Positions 35,536 through 45,084 of a DNA stretch of 64,000 bases are shown here, piece by piece. Below the pieces are notes generated by a model. It made no database searches, was not told where the DNA came from, and saw only the letters and a list, made by a program, of their open reading frames with translations. The DNA is taken from positions 36,542 to 100,541 of the forward strand of contig CACZLE010000004.1 of assembly GCA_902781945.1 (NCBI GenBank), written 5' to 3'. The stretch comes from an uncultured Eubacteriales bacterium. Lineage in GTDB: Bacteria; Bacillota; Clostridia; Christensenellales; Aristaeellaceae. Numbering within the stretch: position 1 is the first letter of the stretch; each line of letters starts with the position of its first letter. A program made the translations under genes and the position numbers.

Positions 35536-37253
35536 TCCGCCGCCTCCTTTCTGAACTGGGAATCATAGATTTCCTTGTATACCGGACATTCCGCCAACAA
35601 TTGATCATGGGTTCCGATGCCTGCCACGTGGCCGTCGTCCAGCACCACGATCTGGTCGGCGTGCTGGATGGAGCTGGTGCGCTGGGACACCAGGAAAACG
35701 GTGGGATGATAGCTGAGCTCCCGCAGAGCCTTTCGCAGGGCCGCGTCGGTGGCGAAATCCAGGGCGGAGGAGCTATCGTCCAATATCAGGATATCGGGCT
35801 TTCTCACCAGGGCCCGGGCGATGGTGAGGCGCTGGCGCTGGCCGCCGGACAGATTGCGGCCCGCCTGCTCGATCCGGGCGTCCAGGCCGCCCTTGGCCTC
35901 CACCACGTCGGCAGCCTGGGCGGCGTTCACCGCCTCCAGAAGCTCGGCGTCTGTGGCGTTTTCATTGCCCCATTGCAGGTTTTCCCGGATGGTGCCCATG
36001 AAGAGCACGGCCTTTTGCGGCACCACGCCGATGCGGCGGCGCAAAGCCTCCGGCTCCAGGGAGCGCACGTCCTGACCGTCCACCAGCACCTGGCCCTCCG
36101 TGGCCTCATAGAACCGCGGGATCAGATTGACCAGGGTACTTTTGCCGCTGCCCGTGCCGCCGATAACGCCCACCACTTCCCCGGGGCGCACCGCCAGATT
36201 GACGCCGGTAAGGCTCTCCTCGCCGCCGCCCGCGTAGCGGATGCCCGCGCCCTTCATCTGCACCCGGTATTGGGGATCGCCGGCGGGCTGATCCTTTTTC
36301 ACTTCTTCGCCCGCGGGCAGGTCCAGCACGCCCTGGATGCGCTTGAGGCTGGCCAGGGACTTGGTGATGGTGATGATCAGATTGGCCAGCTTGATGAGCT
36401 CCACCAGGATCTGGGACATGTAGTTATACAGGGCCACCACCGCGCCCTGGGTGATGATGCCCGCCTCCACCCGCAGCGCGCCGGTGTGGATCAGGCACAG
36501 GATGGCCACGTTGATGATCACGTAGGTCACGGGATTCATGAGGGCGGAAATGCGGCCCACGTGCTTCTGCATGACGGTGAGGGCCTCGTTTTTCTGTTCA
36601 AAGGCGTCGATCTCCGCGTCCTCCTTGCCAAAGGCCCGCAGCACGCGCACACCGGTGAGGTTTTCCCGGGTGGCGCCCAATACCTTGTCCAGCAGGCCCT
36701 GCACCTTTTTGTACAGGGGCATGGTGACCAGCATGATGCCAAACACCACCAGGGACAGGGCCGGGATGGCCGCCGCGAACCACAGGGCCGCGCGGCTGTC
36801 GATGGTGAAGGCCATGATCATGGCCCCGAATACCACGAAGGGCGAGCGCAGCAGCAGGCGCAGGGCCAGGTTTAAGCCGGTCTGCACCTGGTTCATATCC
36901 GAGGTCATGCGGGTGATCAGGGTGGAGATGCCCACCTGATCCAGGGTTTGATAGGAAAAGCCCTGGAGGTGGCGGTACAGCACATGGCGCAGGCGGGTGA
37001 CGAAGCCCACAGAGGCCTTGGCGGCGAAATACTGGGCGGTGACGGAGCATAGCAGCCCCACCAGTCCCAGGGCCACCAGCACCAGGCACATGCGCAGGAT
37101 ATAGCCCTTGTCCCCCGAACCGATGCCCGTATCGATGATGGCGGCCACCACCAGGGGCACGATGAGCTCAAAGGTGGCCTCCAGGAGCTTGAACAGCGGC
37201 CCCAGGACGCTTTCCTTGCGATAATCCTTCAAATAGACAAACAGTTTTTTCAT
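35532..37253 (-). CDS. ABC exporter half-transporter, degenerate-site subunit
   Basis: 573 aa from ATG 37251-37253 (TTGGAGGGG upstream). Membrane domain about 1-320; Walker A GGTGSGKST; canonical signature LSGGQRQR; Walker B LILDDSSS, where the catalytic Glu is replaced by Asp. That replacement is the mark of the TM287/BmrC-like subunit, which contributes a non-hydrolysing nucleotide site in heterodimeric exporters. Transcribed from a promoter at 37292-37320, divergent from the DUF308 gene. Confidence 0.93.
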   Translation of the reverse strand: MKKLFVYLKDYRKESVLGPLFKLLEATFELIVPLVVAAIIDTGIGSGDKGYILRMCLVLVALGLVGLLCSVTAQYFAAKASVGFVTRLRHVLYRHLQGFSYQTLDQVGISTLITRMTSDMNQVQTGLNLALRLLLRSPFVVFGAMIMAFTIDSRAALWFAAAIPALSLVVFGIMLVTMPLYKKVQGLLDKVLGATRENLTGVRVLRAFGKEDAEIDAFEQKNEALTVMQKHVGRISALMNPVTYVIINVAILCLIHTGALRVEAGIITQGAVVALYNYMSQILVELIKLANLIITITKSLASLKRIQGVLDLPAGEEVKKDQPAGDPQYRVQMKGAGIRYAGGGEESLTGVNLAVRPGEVVGVIGGTGSGKSTLVNLIPRFYEATEGQVLVDGQDVRSLEPEALRRRIGVVPQKAVLFMGTIRENLQWGNENATDAELLEAVNAAQAADVVEAKGGLDARIEQAGRNLSGGQRQRLTIARALVRKPDILILDDSSSALDFATDAALRKALRELSYHPTVFLVSQRTSSIQHADQIVVLDDGHVAGIGTHDQLLAECPVYKEIYDSQFRKEAAE

Positions 37254-37272
37254 GCAGCCCCTCCAAGGTCGC

Positions 37273-37301
37273 TTGACATTTGTACCCGGTAAGCATATCA
37301 T
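37273..37301 (+). promoter_or_regulatory. Promoter of the DUF308 gene
   Basis: TTGACA (37273-37278), 17 bp, TATCAT (37296-37301). It overlaps the divergent exporter promoter, so the two cannot fire at once. Confidence 0.75.
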
Positions 37302-37320
37302 AAAAAACGAAATATGTAAA
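37292..37320 (-). promoter_or_regulatory. Promoter of the ABC exporter operon
   Basis: Minus strand TTTACA (37315-37320), 17 bp, TATGCT (37292-37297); weaker than and overlapping the DUF308 promoter. Confidence 0.55.
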
Positions 37321-37341
37321 TTAAGGGAGGCATTTCATTTG

Positions 37342-37827
37342 ATGATGAAAAGCGCGAAAAAACACACGGTTCATTGGCTGATCCTGGCGGCGCTGGGCAT
37401 CTTTTTGATCATCGGCCACAACCTGGCCCTGAATATCGTCACCAAGATCATCGCCGTGGCCCTGATCCTCACCGCCGCCGGCGGCGTGGCGGGCTGGTGG
37501 AAAACCAAGTCCCGCAAGATGGAGGATATCGCCAGCCTGATCGGCAGCGCGGTGTTCTGCCTGATCGGCATCTGGATCTTGCTCAATACCAACGCCTTTA
37601 TCACCCTGATCAACGTGGTGCTGGGCCTCTTGATCGCCGTATCCAGCGGTCTGGGCCTCTACCGCGCCTGGAAATCGGGCCTGAAGCTCTCCATGATCCT
37701 CTCCGCCGTGGGCGTCGTCCTGGGCCTGATCATCGCCTGCAACAACGCGGCCACCACCTGGATGACGGTGGCCGAGGGCATCGGCCTTTTGTACGCCGGG
37801 GTGACAGGCTTCCTGGCGGAACGATGA
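37342..37827 (+). CDS. DUF308/HdeD-like membrane protein
   Basis: 161 aa, six short membrane helices in three repeated pairs (HTVHWLILAALGIFLIIG; IIAVALILTAAGGVAGWW; IGSAVFCLIGIWILL; LLIAVSSGLGLYRAW; SAVGVVLGLIIAC; GLLYAGVTGFLA), the pattern of the DUF308 (HdeD) family. ATG 37342 is used; TTG 37339 has a better distance to GGGAGG and may be the true start. The role is unknown. Single gene with its own promoter and a strong terminator. Confidence 0.82.
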   Translation: MMKSAKKHTVHWLILAALGIFLIIGHNLALNIVTKIIAVALILTAAGGVAGWWKTKSRKMEDIASLIGSAVFCLIGIWILLNTNAFITLINVVLGLLIAVSSGLGLYRAWKSGLKLSMILSAVGVVLGLIIACNNAATTWMTVAEGIGLLYAGVTGFLAER

Positions 37828-37837
37828 TCCAGCCATG

Positions 37838-37877
37838 AAAAAAAGGCAATCCGCGCTGACGCGGGTTGCCTTTTTTT
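37838..37877. terminator. Bidirectional terminator
   Basis: An 11-bp stem (GGCAATCCGCG, 37845-37855, with 37860-37870, one G-U) and 4-nt loop flanked by seven A and seven T. It ends both the DUF308 gene and the eight-gene minus-strand operon. Confidence 0.93.
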
Positions 37878-38790
37878 ACAGCATCACGGGGCTGTTGCGC
37901 AGGGCACCGTCCCGGATATGCTCTCCGATATCGTAGGCGTAGGGCTCCAGATAATCGTCCCGGCGGGCGGAAAGGCCCTGATCCCGGAGCGCGGCGGCGA
38001 TCCTTGCGGCAATGCCTTCGATCAGGGGCATGCTGTGCTCATCCACCGGAGCTTGCAGCAGGGCCGTTAGCTCGATCTCCATGGCTCCCAGGATGGGCAG
38101 CTCCCTCATCCCCCGGAACAGCCATTTATAGTAGGGAGCGTAAGCGCCGTTCAGCAGATATACTGCCTGGGCGGCGTTTTTGCAAAAGTCCGCCCGGGCC
38201 ACCGCCGCCGCGGCCACCTCCCCATGGCGGAGGCAGCGGACATAGTTATACTGGCCCAGCTGCGCCATATGAAAGACGCAGGAACCCAGCTTTTTGAGGC
38301 GCACGTCCTCCGGGCGGTTCAGCAGCGCCTGACGGACGCGGGTAAATTCGCCCAGGGGATCGTCGAACACCTGGCCGTTGGTGGCCTCCGCCAGGTAAAA
38401 ATCCGGGATGGCCAGCCATTCCTCGTTGATTTCGGGCACATGATCGCCGATATAGAAGCCGTAAAACTGGCTGATGGTGTGCACGCCCTTGAAATCCGAG
38501 CCGAAGAGGCTCTTGTTTTCCATGCGCACGCCGTCAAATTCCCGGGGCAATTTGCCATACGCCCGGAACAGGCGGAAACCGAAGGCCCGTTCGTCCGCCT
38601 CCGTCAGCCACAGGCAAAAGCCGGGCTCAAAATCGTGATCCCGGGAAAAATCATCGTCAAAGCCGAAGCACTCCGACCCGTGGCCGCACAGGCCAACCGC
38701 GATGCGATCCCGCACGTCGGCAAAGTCCTTTTCCAGCATGGGTTTGCCATAGGCTTCATAATAGGCCCGGGCCAGTTCAAGTCCCTTCAT
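37876..38790 (-). CDS. DUF4037 nucleotidyltransferase-fold protein
   Basis: 304 aa from ATG 38788-38790 with AAGGAG close upstream; the coding region overlaps the TPR gene by 14 bp. GLCGHGSECFGFDDDFSRDHDFEPGFCLWL (about 34-63) is the nucleotidyltransferase core with G(H)GSE and a DxD pair; the C-terminal half is helical (DUF4037). Members are often next to a TPR protein, as here, and are thought to transfer nucleotides to an unknown target. Last gene of the operon that begins with the DUF2232 gene. Confidence 0.82.
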   Translation of the reverse strand: MKGLELARAYYEAYGKPMLEKDFADVRDRIAVGLCGHGSECFGFDDDFSRDHDFEPGFCLWLTEADERAFGFRLFRAYGKLPREFDGVRMENKSLFGSDFKGVHTISQFYGFYIGDHVPEINEEWLAIPDFYLAEATNGQVFDDPLGEFTRVRQALLNRPEDVRLKKLGSCVFHMAQLGQYNYVRCLRHGEVAAAAVARADFCKNAAQAVYLLNGAYAPYYKWLFRGMRELPILGAMEIELTALLQAPVDEHSMPLIEGIAARIAAALRDQGLSARRDDYLEPYAYDIGEHIRDGALRNSPVML

Positions 38791-39526
38791 AAATCTCCTT
38801 CGCCACCTCCCGCAGGGCCTGGGCGGCCTCGGGCCGCTGAAAATATTCAAAGGACGGCGCGCACTTGCGCAGAATATAGGCATAGTTGCCGTCCCGGGGC
38901 TGGCAGGGAGAATTGATGTATTCCCAGGCCTCATCCAGCAGCTTTTCCACCTGATCGGTGGCGGTGTCGTCCCGATCGTAGGTCAGATGGGCCAGCATCA
39001 CCAGGGAGATGGCGATTTCGCCGTCATGGCGGCCCTCCTTTTGCAATATCTCCACCGCTTGACGCCAATGGGCCTCGGCCTCGTCATAGCGCTTCAGGGC
39101 GTTCAGGGCCGCGGCCTTGTTGTTGAGCAGGGCGGCGTACTCGTAGGTTTCCGTGCCGCCGTTTTGCTCATAGCACCGGGCGGCCTTTTCATAGAGGTCC
39201 AGGCTTTCCTTCTCCTGGCCGAAAAAGTTCATGGTGGTGGCGGCGTTGATATACACCGTGGCCCCGGAAAGCTGATTTTGCAAACCCAATTTGTCCACCA
39301 GGGCCAGGCATTCTTCCATGGCGGCCAGGGCCTTGCCCTTTTTCTGAGTGCGGCGATAGAAGCCCACGGCCTCGTTGAGCACGCTGAGCAGGCCGCGGTC
39401 ATCCTGCAATGCGCGGGCCTCCTGCTCCCAGGCCGCCAGGGTCTCCCGGGCGGCGCGCAGGTCGTTACGGTCAAAGCAGGAATCCAGCCTTGCGATAAAG
39501 CGGGATACTTGGATGGAATCACTCAT
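38777..39526 (-). CDS. Tetratricopeptide-repeat protein
   Basis: 249 aa from ATG 39524-39526 (GGAGG at 9-bp spacing). About five TPR helix pairs, for example ALAAMEECLALVDKLG, SLDLYEKAARCYEQNG and ALLNNKAAALNALKRYDEAEAHWRQAVEIL. It is likely a scaffold for the DUF4037 protein whose gene overlaps it. No signal peptide; cytoplasmic. Confidence 0.85.
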   Translation of the reverse strand: MSDSIQVSRFIARLDSCFDRNDLRAARETLAAWEQEARALQDDRGLLSVLNEAVGFYRRTQKKGKALAAMEECLALVDKLGLQNQLSGATVYINAATTMNFFGQEKESLDLYEKAARCYEQNGGTETYEYAALLNNKAAALNALKRYDEAEAHWRQAVEILQKEGRHDGEIAISLVMLAHLTYDRDDTATDQVEKLLDEAWEYINSPCQPRDGNYAYILRKCAPSFEYFQRPEAAQALREVAKEIYEGT

Positions 39527-39577
39527 TTTTGCATGCCTCCGGCCATCATTAGGGCACATCCAGAAAGCGCGGCTTTT

Positions 39578-40867
39578 TTATCTTTTTTTCGTCAGGTCCC
39601 GCCGCACCCGGGCAAAAAAGCTGATGCGGGGCAGGGCGTCCTCCTCCCCTGCCAGGCAATCCGCCCGGCCCAGGAGGATGAACAGCGGGTAATACAGAGG
39701 ATCGGTGTGGAAAATCTCCACCGTGCCCATGAACAGGAACACCATCAGCAGGATAGCCGCCGTTTTGACCGCGGGGCTGCGGCGATGGCGCAGGGCCTCG
39801 CGGCTGGTCCAGGCCGTCATGCCGATAAAGGGGATCAGCGCCAGCAGGCCGCCGTGGAACAATAGCTCCAGCATCTGGTTATGGGTGTGGTTGAGGGGCG
39901 TTTCGGGCGTGGAATGGAACAGCTCCCGCATGTAGGAAAGGGGCAGATAGCCCACGCCGGTGACGGGATAGCGCCGGATCACGTCCACTGCCTCGACCCA
40001 CACGTCGGAGCGATAATTGAGGGTCATATCCTTGTGCAGGACCTGCTGGATCAGCCCGGTGAACAGCTCTTGAATATGGAAGAAATGGAGCCCCACGAAC
40101 AGCAGGGCAGAAATGCCCAGCATGGTGATGGGCAAAGCGTAGCGCGGCAGGGCCCGGCGGCCAAAGAAGGCCACCAGGACCAGCAGCAGGGCATAGCCCA
40201 GGATCGCCGTGCCGCCCCGCTGCAGGGCCACCGTAGCCGTGACCACCGCGAACACCAGCAGTGTGCGCAGGGTGTAGCGGCCCTCCTCCCGCTGGGCGCG
40301 GATCATCTCAAAGGCCAGGGCCGGGAAGGCCAGACGGTAATAGAACACGCGGTTGCCGATGACCCACTCGGGCACGAACAGCGGGTTGGGGTCCGGACCG
40401 TTGAGGCCCCAGGGGATCAGGATGCGCACCGGCAGATTGGCCAAGAGCCAGGTGAGCAGCGCCAGGGAGAAGGCCTCCATCGTGGCCGCCCGTTCCCTTT
40501 GCAATCCCATATTCAACAGCAGACACAGGGCCAGCCCCGCCGCCCAATTGATCCAATAGCCCGTGGCCCCGTGATAGATCAGGGTCATGGCGATGAGCAC
40601 CGCGTGCATGGCCAGCAAACACCAGAGGACCGGGGATTTTTGCCGCAGGCTGCCCCGGAAAAAACGCCAAAGATAGATGAAGACCACCACGGCGCACAGG
40701 GCCCACAGCAGGATGCGCAGGCCGTAAAACGCCTGCCAGCCCGCCGCCCGGGCCAGGGCCTCGTCGGCTTTTTTAAGGTCGTTGGCCCGCACGGCCAGGA
40801 ACACGAAAAACAATGCGAAAATGGGCTGGGACAGCAGCCTGTCCAGGCCCCGATCCATCCGGTTCAT
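39578..40867 (-). CDS. O-antigen-ligase/polymerase-like membrane protein
   Basis: 429 aa from ATG 40865-40867 (AAAGGAG upstream). About ten to twelve membrane helices with a large outer loop carrying DVWVEAVDVIRRYPVTGVGYLP and NHTHNQMLELLFHGG, the Wzy_C/WaaL signature (conserved His in HNxxL). Such proteins ligate or polymerise surface glycans on the outer face of the membrane. It is embedded between mnmE and the TPR gene with no other glycan genes, so the substrate is unclear. Confidence 0.8.
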   Translation of the reverse strand: MNRMDRGLDRLLSQPIFALFFVFLAVRANDLKKADEALARAAGWQAFYGLRILLWALCAVVVFIYLWRFFRGSLRQKSPVLWCLLAMHAVLIAMTLIYHGATGYWINWAAGLALCLLLNMGLQRERAATMEAFSLALLTWLLANLPVRILIPWGLNGPDPNPLFVPEWVIGNRVFYYRLAFPALAFEMIRAQREEGRYTLRTLLVFAVVTATVALQRGGTAILGYALLLVLVAFFGRRALPRYALPITMLGISALLFVGLHFFHIQELFTGLIQQVLHKDMTLNYRSDVWVEAVDVIRRYPVTGVGYLPLSYMRELFHSTPETPLNHTHNQMLELLFHGGLLALIPFIGMTAWTSREALRHRRSPAVKTAAILLMVFLFMGTVEIFHTDPLYYPLFILLGRADCLAGEEDALPRISFFARVRRDLTKKR

Positions 40868-40877
40868 ACAGTCTCCT

Positions 40878-42215
40878 TTATTTGCCCACGCAGAATTGAG
40901 AAAACACGCTGTCCAGCAGCTTTTCATCCACCCGCTCGCCGGTGATGCCGCCCAGCAGCTCCAGGGCCCCTTGCAGATCGATGGCGGCCAGGTCCAGGGG
41001 CAGGCCGCCCTCCAGTGCCTCCGCCGCCTCCAGCAGCTTGTCCGCCGCCTGACGGGCCAAACGCATATGCCGGGCGCTGGTCAGGGGCAATTCTCCGGCC
41101 AGGTGGGCTTTGTCAGCGATCAAGGCGCGCAGAGCGTCCATGCCCTCGCCGGTTTTGGCGGAGACCCGCAGAACGTCCGGCAGCTGGAAGGCCATGCCCT
41201 GATCGCATTTGTTAAGCAGCACGGCCCGGGGCAGGTTTTCGGTATCGCGCAGCAGGGCTTCATCCTCAGGCGTCAGGGGCGCAGAGCCGTCCAGTACCAG
41301 CAGAGTCAGATCGGCGTTTTGCATGGCCCGGCGAGCCCGCTCCACGCCGATGGCCTCCACGGTCTCGGCCTGCTCCCGGATGCCGGCGGTATCGCTGAGG
41401 TTGATTTTCGCCCCGCCCAGGGTGACGCTGCCCCGCACCACGTCCCGGGTGGTGCCGGGGATATCGGTGACAATGGCCCGCTCCTCACAGAGCAACGCAT
41501 TCAGAATGGAGCTTTTGCCCACGTTGGGCCTGCCGCAGAGCACCACGTCGAAGCCCGTTTCCAGCACCCGTGCGGCCCGCTCGTCGCAGGCGGCGCTGAG
41601 CTTTTCCGCCAAGGCCCGGGCCTGGCGGGCGGTATCCCCCGCGGCCTCCTCCTCGCTGATCTCCTCAGGATAATCCAGGGCGGCGGCCACCCCGGCGGCC
41701 AGGGCCGTGACCTGGGCCTGCATACCGTGCACAAAGCTGCTGACGCCGCCGGTGAGCTGGCGCAGGGCCGCCCGGGCGGATTGCTCGCCCTGGGCCGAGA
41801 TGAGCCGCATGACGGCCTCGGCCCGGCTGAGATCCACCCGGCCATTGAGGAAGGCCCGGCGGGTGAATTCCCCCGGCTCCGCGGGCCGGACGCCCAAAGT
41901 ATACAGCGCGTTCAGCGCCTGCCGCGCCACCTGCTCGCCGCCGTGGATGTGGAATTCCGCCACGTCCTCCCGGGTATAGGAGCGCGGGGCCAGCATGAGC
42001 ACGGCCATGCATTCGTCGATGAGGACGCGGTTTTCATCATAGAGATGGCCGTAGAGCAAGCGATGGGATTCCACCGTCTGTTTTCCGGCGGGCACAAAAA
42101 GCGCGTCAAAACAAGTGCGCGCAGCTTCACCGCTGACGCGCACAATGGCGATGCCGCCCTGCCCCGGCGGGGTGGCAAGCGCCGCGATGGTATCATTTTC
42201 GTAGATCGACAGCAT
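40878..42215 (-). CDS. mnmE: tRNA uridine-5-carboxymethylaminomethyl modification GTPase
   Basis: 445 aa. N-terminal tetrahydrofolate-binding domain (TIAALATPPGQGGIAIVRVSG; FTRRAFLNGRVDLSRAEAV), G domain with GRPNVGKSS, a TTRD switch and DTAG, and the C-terminal FCVGK that carries the conserved Cys of the C-x-G-K motif. With MnmG it modifies U34 of several tRNAs. Start ATG lies two bases after the yhaM stop with only a weak ribosome site, so translation depends on coupling. MnmG is not in the window. Confidence 0.96.
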   Translation of the reverse strand: MLSIYENDTIAALATPPGQGGIAIVRVSGEAARTCFDALFVPAGKQTVESHRLLYGHLYDENRVLIDECMAVLMLAPRSYTREDVAEFHIHGGEQVARQALNALYTLGVRPAEPGEFTRRAFLNGRVDLSRAEAVMRLISAQGEQSARAALRQLTGGVSSFVHGMQAQVTALAAGVAAALDYPEEISEEEAAGDTARQARALAEKLSAACDERAARVLETGFDVVLCGRPNVGKSSILNALLCEERAIVTDIPGTTRDVVRGSVTLGGAKINLSDTAGIREQAETVEAIGVERARRAMQNADLTLLVLDGSAPLTPEDEALLRDTENLPRAVLLNKCDQGMAFQLPDVLRVSAKTGEGMDALRALIADKAHLAGELPLTSARHMRLARQAADKLLEAAEALEGGLPLDLAAIDLQGALELLGGITGERVDEKLLDSVFSQFCVGK

Positions 42216-42216
42216 A

Positions 42217-43236
42217 TTACAAAAGTCCCTGATAGGCTTTTTCGGCGTCGGCCCGGGGCGCGCGCTCCACCTGGGGCGCGGGCTGCGGCTCCGACAGATA
42301 GTTGGGATGATAGACCCGGCGGTCCAGGGACCAGATCTTTTCGCTGAAGGCTCCGGCGGGGGTGCGGCGCAGGATGCCGTTCATCTCGTTCATCCGGGCG
42401 TCCACCAGGTCGATCCAGTGCAGCATTTCGGCCTCCGGGAACATGGGCGGGCGGGGGCTGCCAAATTCGGCCTCGCCGTGATGGCTGATGACCATGTGCT
42501 CCAGGAGCAGCACGTATTCCTCGTCTTCGGGGATCTCCGCCCGGCGGGCGGCCTCCCGCACCTGGGTAACGCCCCGCACCAGATGGCCCAGCAGCAGGCC
42601 TTCGGTGGTGTAATCGTTCACGTTGCCCGCCTCGTCGGACTTCATTTCCCGAATCTTGCTGAGATCGTGCACGATGACCCCGGCATAGAGCAGCTCGGCG
42701 TCCAGCCAGGGATAGACAGGCAGCACGGACTTGGCCAGCCGCAGCATGCTGCTGGTGTGATGCAACAGGCCGCTGCGCTCGGCGTGATGCAGCCGCTGGG
42801 CGGCGGGATAATAGATCAGCTTGTCTCCGGCCAGATCCAGCATGCCCCGCACCAGCTTTTGCAGCACGGTGTTGCGCATGGCGTCCACGGTGTCGGTGAT
42901 TTCCTTCAGCATATCCTCCGCAGGATAGGGGGCGCAGGGCACCAGGAAGCTGAGGTCGTATTCCCCTTCCTCGGCCTCCCGCACCTTGTTGACCCGCAGC
43001 TGCAAGCGTCCGTTGTATTCCGTCACCAGGGCGCGCACCTTCACCACGCCGCCCACCTTGGGAGGCGTAACGGTGCCGTCCCACATTTTGGCGTTCATAT
43101 CCCCCGTGCGGTCGCACAGGGTCATATCCAGATATTTGCTGCCGTTGGAGGAAGCCCGCTGCTCGCTGGTGCGCACCAGCAGGAACCCCTCGAATTTCAG
43201 GTCTTTTTCAAAGGCCGCCACGGCGATTTGATCCAT
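42217..43236 (-). CDS. yhaM: 3'-5' exoribonuclease YhaM
   Basis: 339 aa. N-terminal OB fold (FEGFLLVRTSEQRASSNGSKYLDMTLCDRTG; about 15-90) and a C-terminal HD domain (HHAERSGLLHHTSSML; VIVHDLSKIREM; LLLEHMVISHHGE). This is the architecture and length of YhaM, a Mn-dependent exonuclease of Gram-positive bacteria on RNA and DNA. GGGAG precedes the ATG. It sits between dnaB and mnmE in the operon. Confidence 0.92.
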   Translation of the reverse strand: MDQIAVAAFEKDLKFEGFLLVRTSEQRASSNGSKYLDMTLCDRTGDMNAKMWDGTVTPPKVGGVVKVRALVTEYNGRLQLRVNKVREAEEGEYDLSFLVPCAPYPAEDMLKEITDTVDAMRNTVLQKLVRGMLDLAGDKLIYYPAAQRLHHAERSGLLHHTSSMLRLAKSVLPVYPWLDAELLYAGVIVHDLSKIREMKSDEAGNVNDYTTEGLLLGHLVRGVTQVREAARRAEIPEDEEYVLLLEHMVISHHGEAEFGSPRPPMFPEAEMLHWIDLVDARMNEMNGILRRTPAGAFSEKIWSLDRRVYHPNYLSEPQPAPQVERAPRADAEKAYQGLL

Positions 43237-43260
43237 GTTTTATCTCCCATTCCGGAAGGC

Positions 43261-44622
43261 TCACGCGCCCGTGTCCTCCACATACATATCTTCAAACAGG
43301 GTATATTCGCTCAGCCAGTTGAGCTTGATGGTGTCCAGGGGGCCGTTTCTCTGCTTGGCCACGATGACCTCAGCGGTGTTGGTCTCGGTGCTGCTCTGGT
43401 CGTAATAGGCCTCCCGGTGCAGGAACATGACCACGTCGGCGTCCTGCTCGATGGAGCCGGAATCGCGCAGGTCGGAAAGCATGGGCCGCTTGACCGTGCG
43501 CTGGGTGTTGGCGCGGCTCAGCTGGGCGCAGGCCAGGATGGGGATCTTGAGCTCCAGGGCGATGCTCTTCAAGCGCCGGCTGATCTCGCTGACCTCCTGC
43601 TGGCGGTTTTCGGACTTGGTATCCGCGCCCATCAGCTGCAAATAGTCCACGATCACCAGGTCCAAGCCCTTTTCCAGCATGACCCGGCGCACCCGGGAGC
43701 GCATCTGCAGGGGCGTCAGGCCCGCGGTATCGTCGATGTAGATTTTTTCATTGGACAGGGGATTGACGGTCTGGGCCAGCTTGATCCATTCCTTGTCCCG
43801 CAGGGTGCCGCTGCGCACATGCTGCATATCCACCCGGGCGTCGCCGCAGAGCAGACGCATGGCGATCTGCTCCCGGGGCATTTCCAGGCTGAAAATGGCC
43901 ACGCCAAAGCCCTTGCGGGCGGCGGCGGCGGCAATATTCAGGGCGATACTGGTTTTGCCCATGCTGGGACGCGCGCCCATGAGGATGAGTTCGCCCCCGT
44001 GCATGCCGGTGAGCACCTTGTCCAGTTGGCTGAAGCCCGTGGTGACGCCCGCCACGCGCCCTTGCAGCTTGGCCAGTTCCTCGATCTGGGAATAGGTGGT
44101 ATAGAGTACCTCCCGGATGTGGATCAGCTGCTCGCCGCCGGTGCGGCGCATGACGATATCAAAAATGGCTTTTTCCGCGGCGCTCAGGATATCGCGCAAT
44201 TCCATCTGCTGGGCATAGCAATTGCGGCTGATGACGCTGGAGGCGGTGATCAGCTGACGCAGCGTGGACTTTTCCAGCACGATGGAGATGTAATACTGCA
44301 CGTTGGCCGTGGTGGGCACATACTGGATCAGCTCCACCAGATAGGAGGAGCCGCCGATGCCCGCCAAGGTGCCCCGGCGGGACAGCTCCGTATCCACGGT
44401 GATCAGGTCCACCGCGCGGCTCTCCTGGGCCAGATAGCGGATGGCCGCGTAGATGGCCTGGTGAGCAGGGGTATAAAAATCGTCCTCCTGCAGCATTTCC
44501 ATGGCCATGGAGACGGCCCGGCCATCCTGCAAAAGCGCGCCCAGCACGCTGCGCTCCGCCTCGATGCTCTGGGGCGGGACGCCGGTGAACGCCGGCGCGA
44601 CGGCGTTTGGCACTTCGCTCAA
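43261..44622 (-). CDS. dnaB: Replicative DNA helicase DnaB
   Basis: 453 aa. N-terminal DnaB-N domain (PPQSIEAERSVLGALL), then the RecA-like core with Walker A GARPSMGKTS, VIVDYLQLM (Walker B), DLRDSGSIEQDADVV and the arginine finger region VAKQRNGPLDT. The start is TTG 44620-44622 with AGGAGG 8 bp upstream; the next ATG is far downstream. Unwinds the fork as a hexamer. Position directly after rplI is the common Gram-positive arrangement. Confidence 0.97.
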   Translation of the reverse strand: MSEVPNAVAPAFTGVPPQSIEAERSVLGALLQDGRAVSMAMEMLQEDDFYTPAHQAIYAAIRYLAQESRAVDLITVDTELSRRGTLAGIGGSSYLVELIQYVPTTANVQYYISIVLEKSTLRQLITASSVISRNCYAQQMELRDILSAAEKAIFDIVMRRTGGEQLIHIREVLYTTYSQIEELAKLQGRVAGVTTGFSQLDKVLTGMHGGELILMGARPSMGKTSIALNIAAAAARKGFGVAIFSLEMPREQIAMRLLCGDARVDMQHVRSGTLRDKEWIKLAQTVNPLSNEKIYIDDTAGLTPLQMRSRVRRVMLEKGLDLVIVDYLQLMGADTKSENRQQEVSEISRRLKSIALELKIPILACAQLSRANTQRTVKRPMLSDLRDSGSIEQDADVVMFLHREAYYDQSSTETNTAEVIVAKQRNGPLDTIKLNWLSEYTLFEDMYVEDTGA

Positions 44623-44625
44623 AGG

Positions 44626-45081
44626 TCAGGCCTCCTGAATGTTCTTGACCCGCAGGATCATTTTGCTGTTCACATTGGGATAGATGTGCAGGATCACTTC
44701 ATAATCGCCCAGCTGGCGCACGGCGTCCTTGATCTCCACCTTGCGCTTGTCCAATTCCACCCCGTAGCCTTCCTTGATGGCGTCGGCCACCTCCTGGGAG
44801 GTGACGCTGCCGTACAGGCGGCCCTTGTCGCCGCACTTGGCCTTGAGGATGACCACCTTATTCTTGAGCTTGGCGGCCACTTCCTCGGCGGCGGCCCGGG
44901 CCTCGGCCTCGCGCTTGCGCTCGGCCTCCCGCTTGCGCTCCACCACCTTGATGGCGTTCTCCGTGGCCTCCATGGCCACCTTGCGGGGGAACAGGAAATT
45001 GCGTGCGTAGCCGTCGCTGACGTTGACGATATCGTCCTTTTTGCCGATGTCCTTCACGTCCTGAAGCAGAATGACCTTCAT
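44626..45081 (-). CDS. rplI: Ribosomal protein bL9
   Basis: 151 aa. N-terminal domain [21 protein letters not shown]...[10 protein letters not shown], the long connecting helix rich in Glu/Arg/Ala (residues 45-80) and the C-terminal RNA-binding domain. GAGGAGG precedes the ATG. Three bases separate it from dnaB. Confidence 0.98.
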   Translation of the reverse strand: MKVILLQDVKDIGKKDDIVNVSDGYARNFLFPRKVAMEATENAIKVVERKREAERKREAEARAAAEEVAAKLKNKVVILKAKCGDKGRLYGSVTSQEVADAIKEGYGVELDKRKVEIKDAVRQLGDYEVILHIYPNVNSKMILRVKNIQEA

Positions 45082-45084
45082 TGT

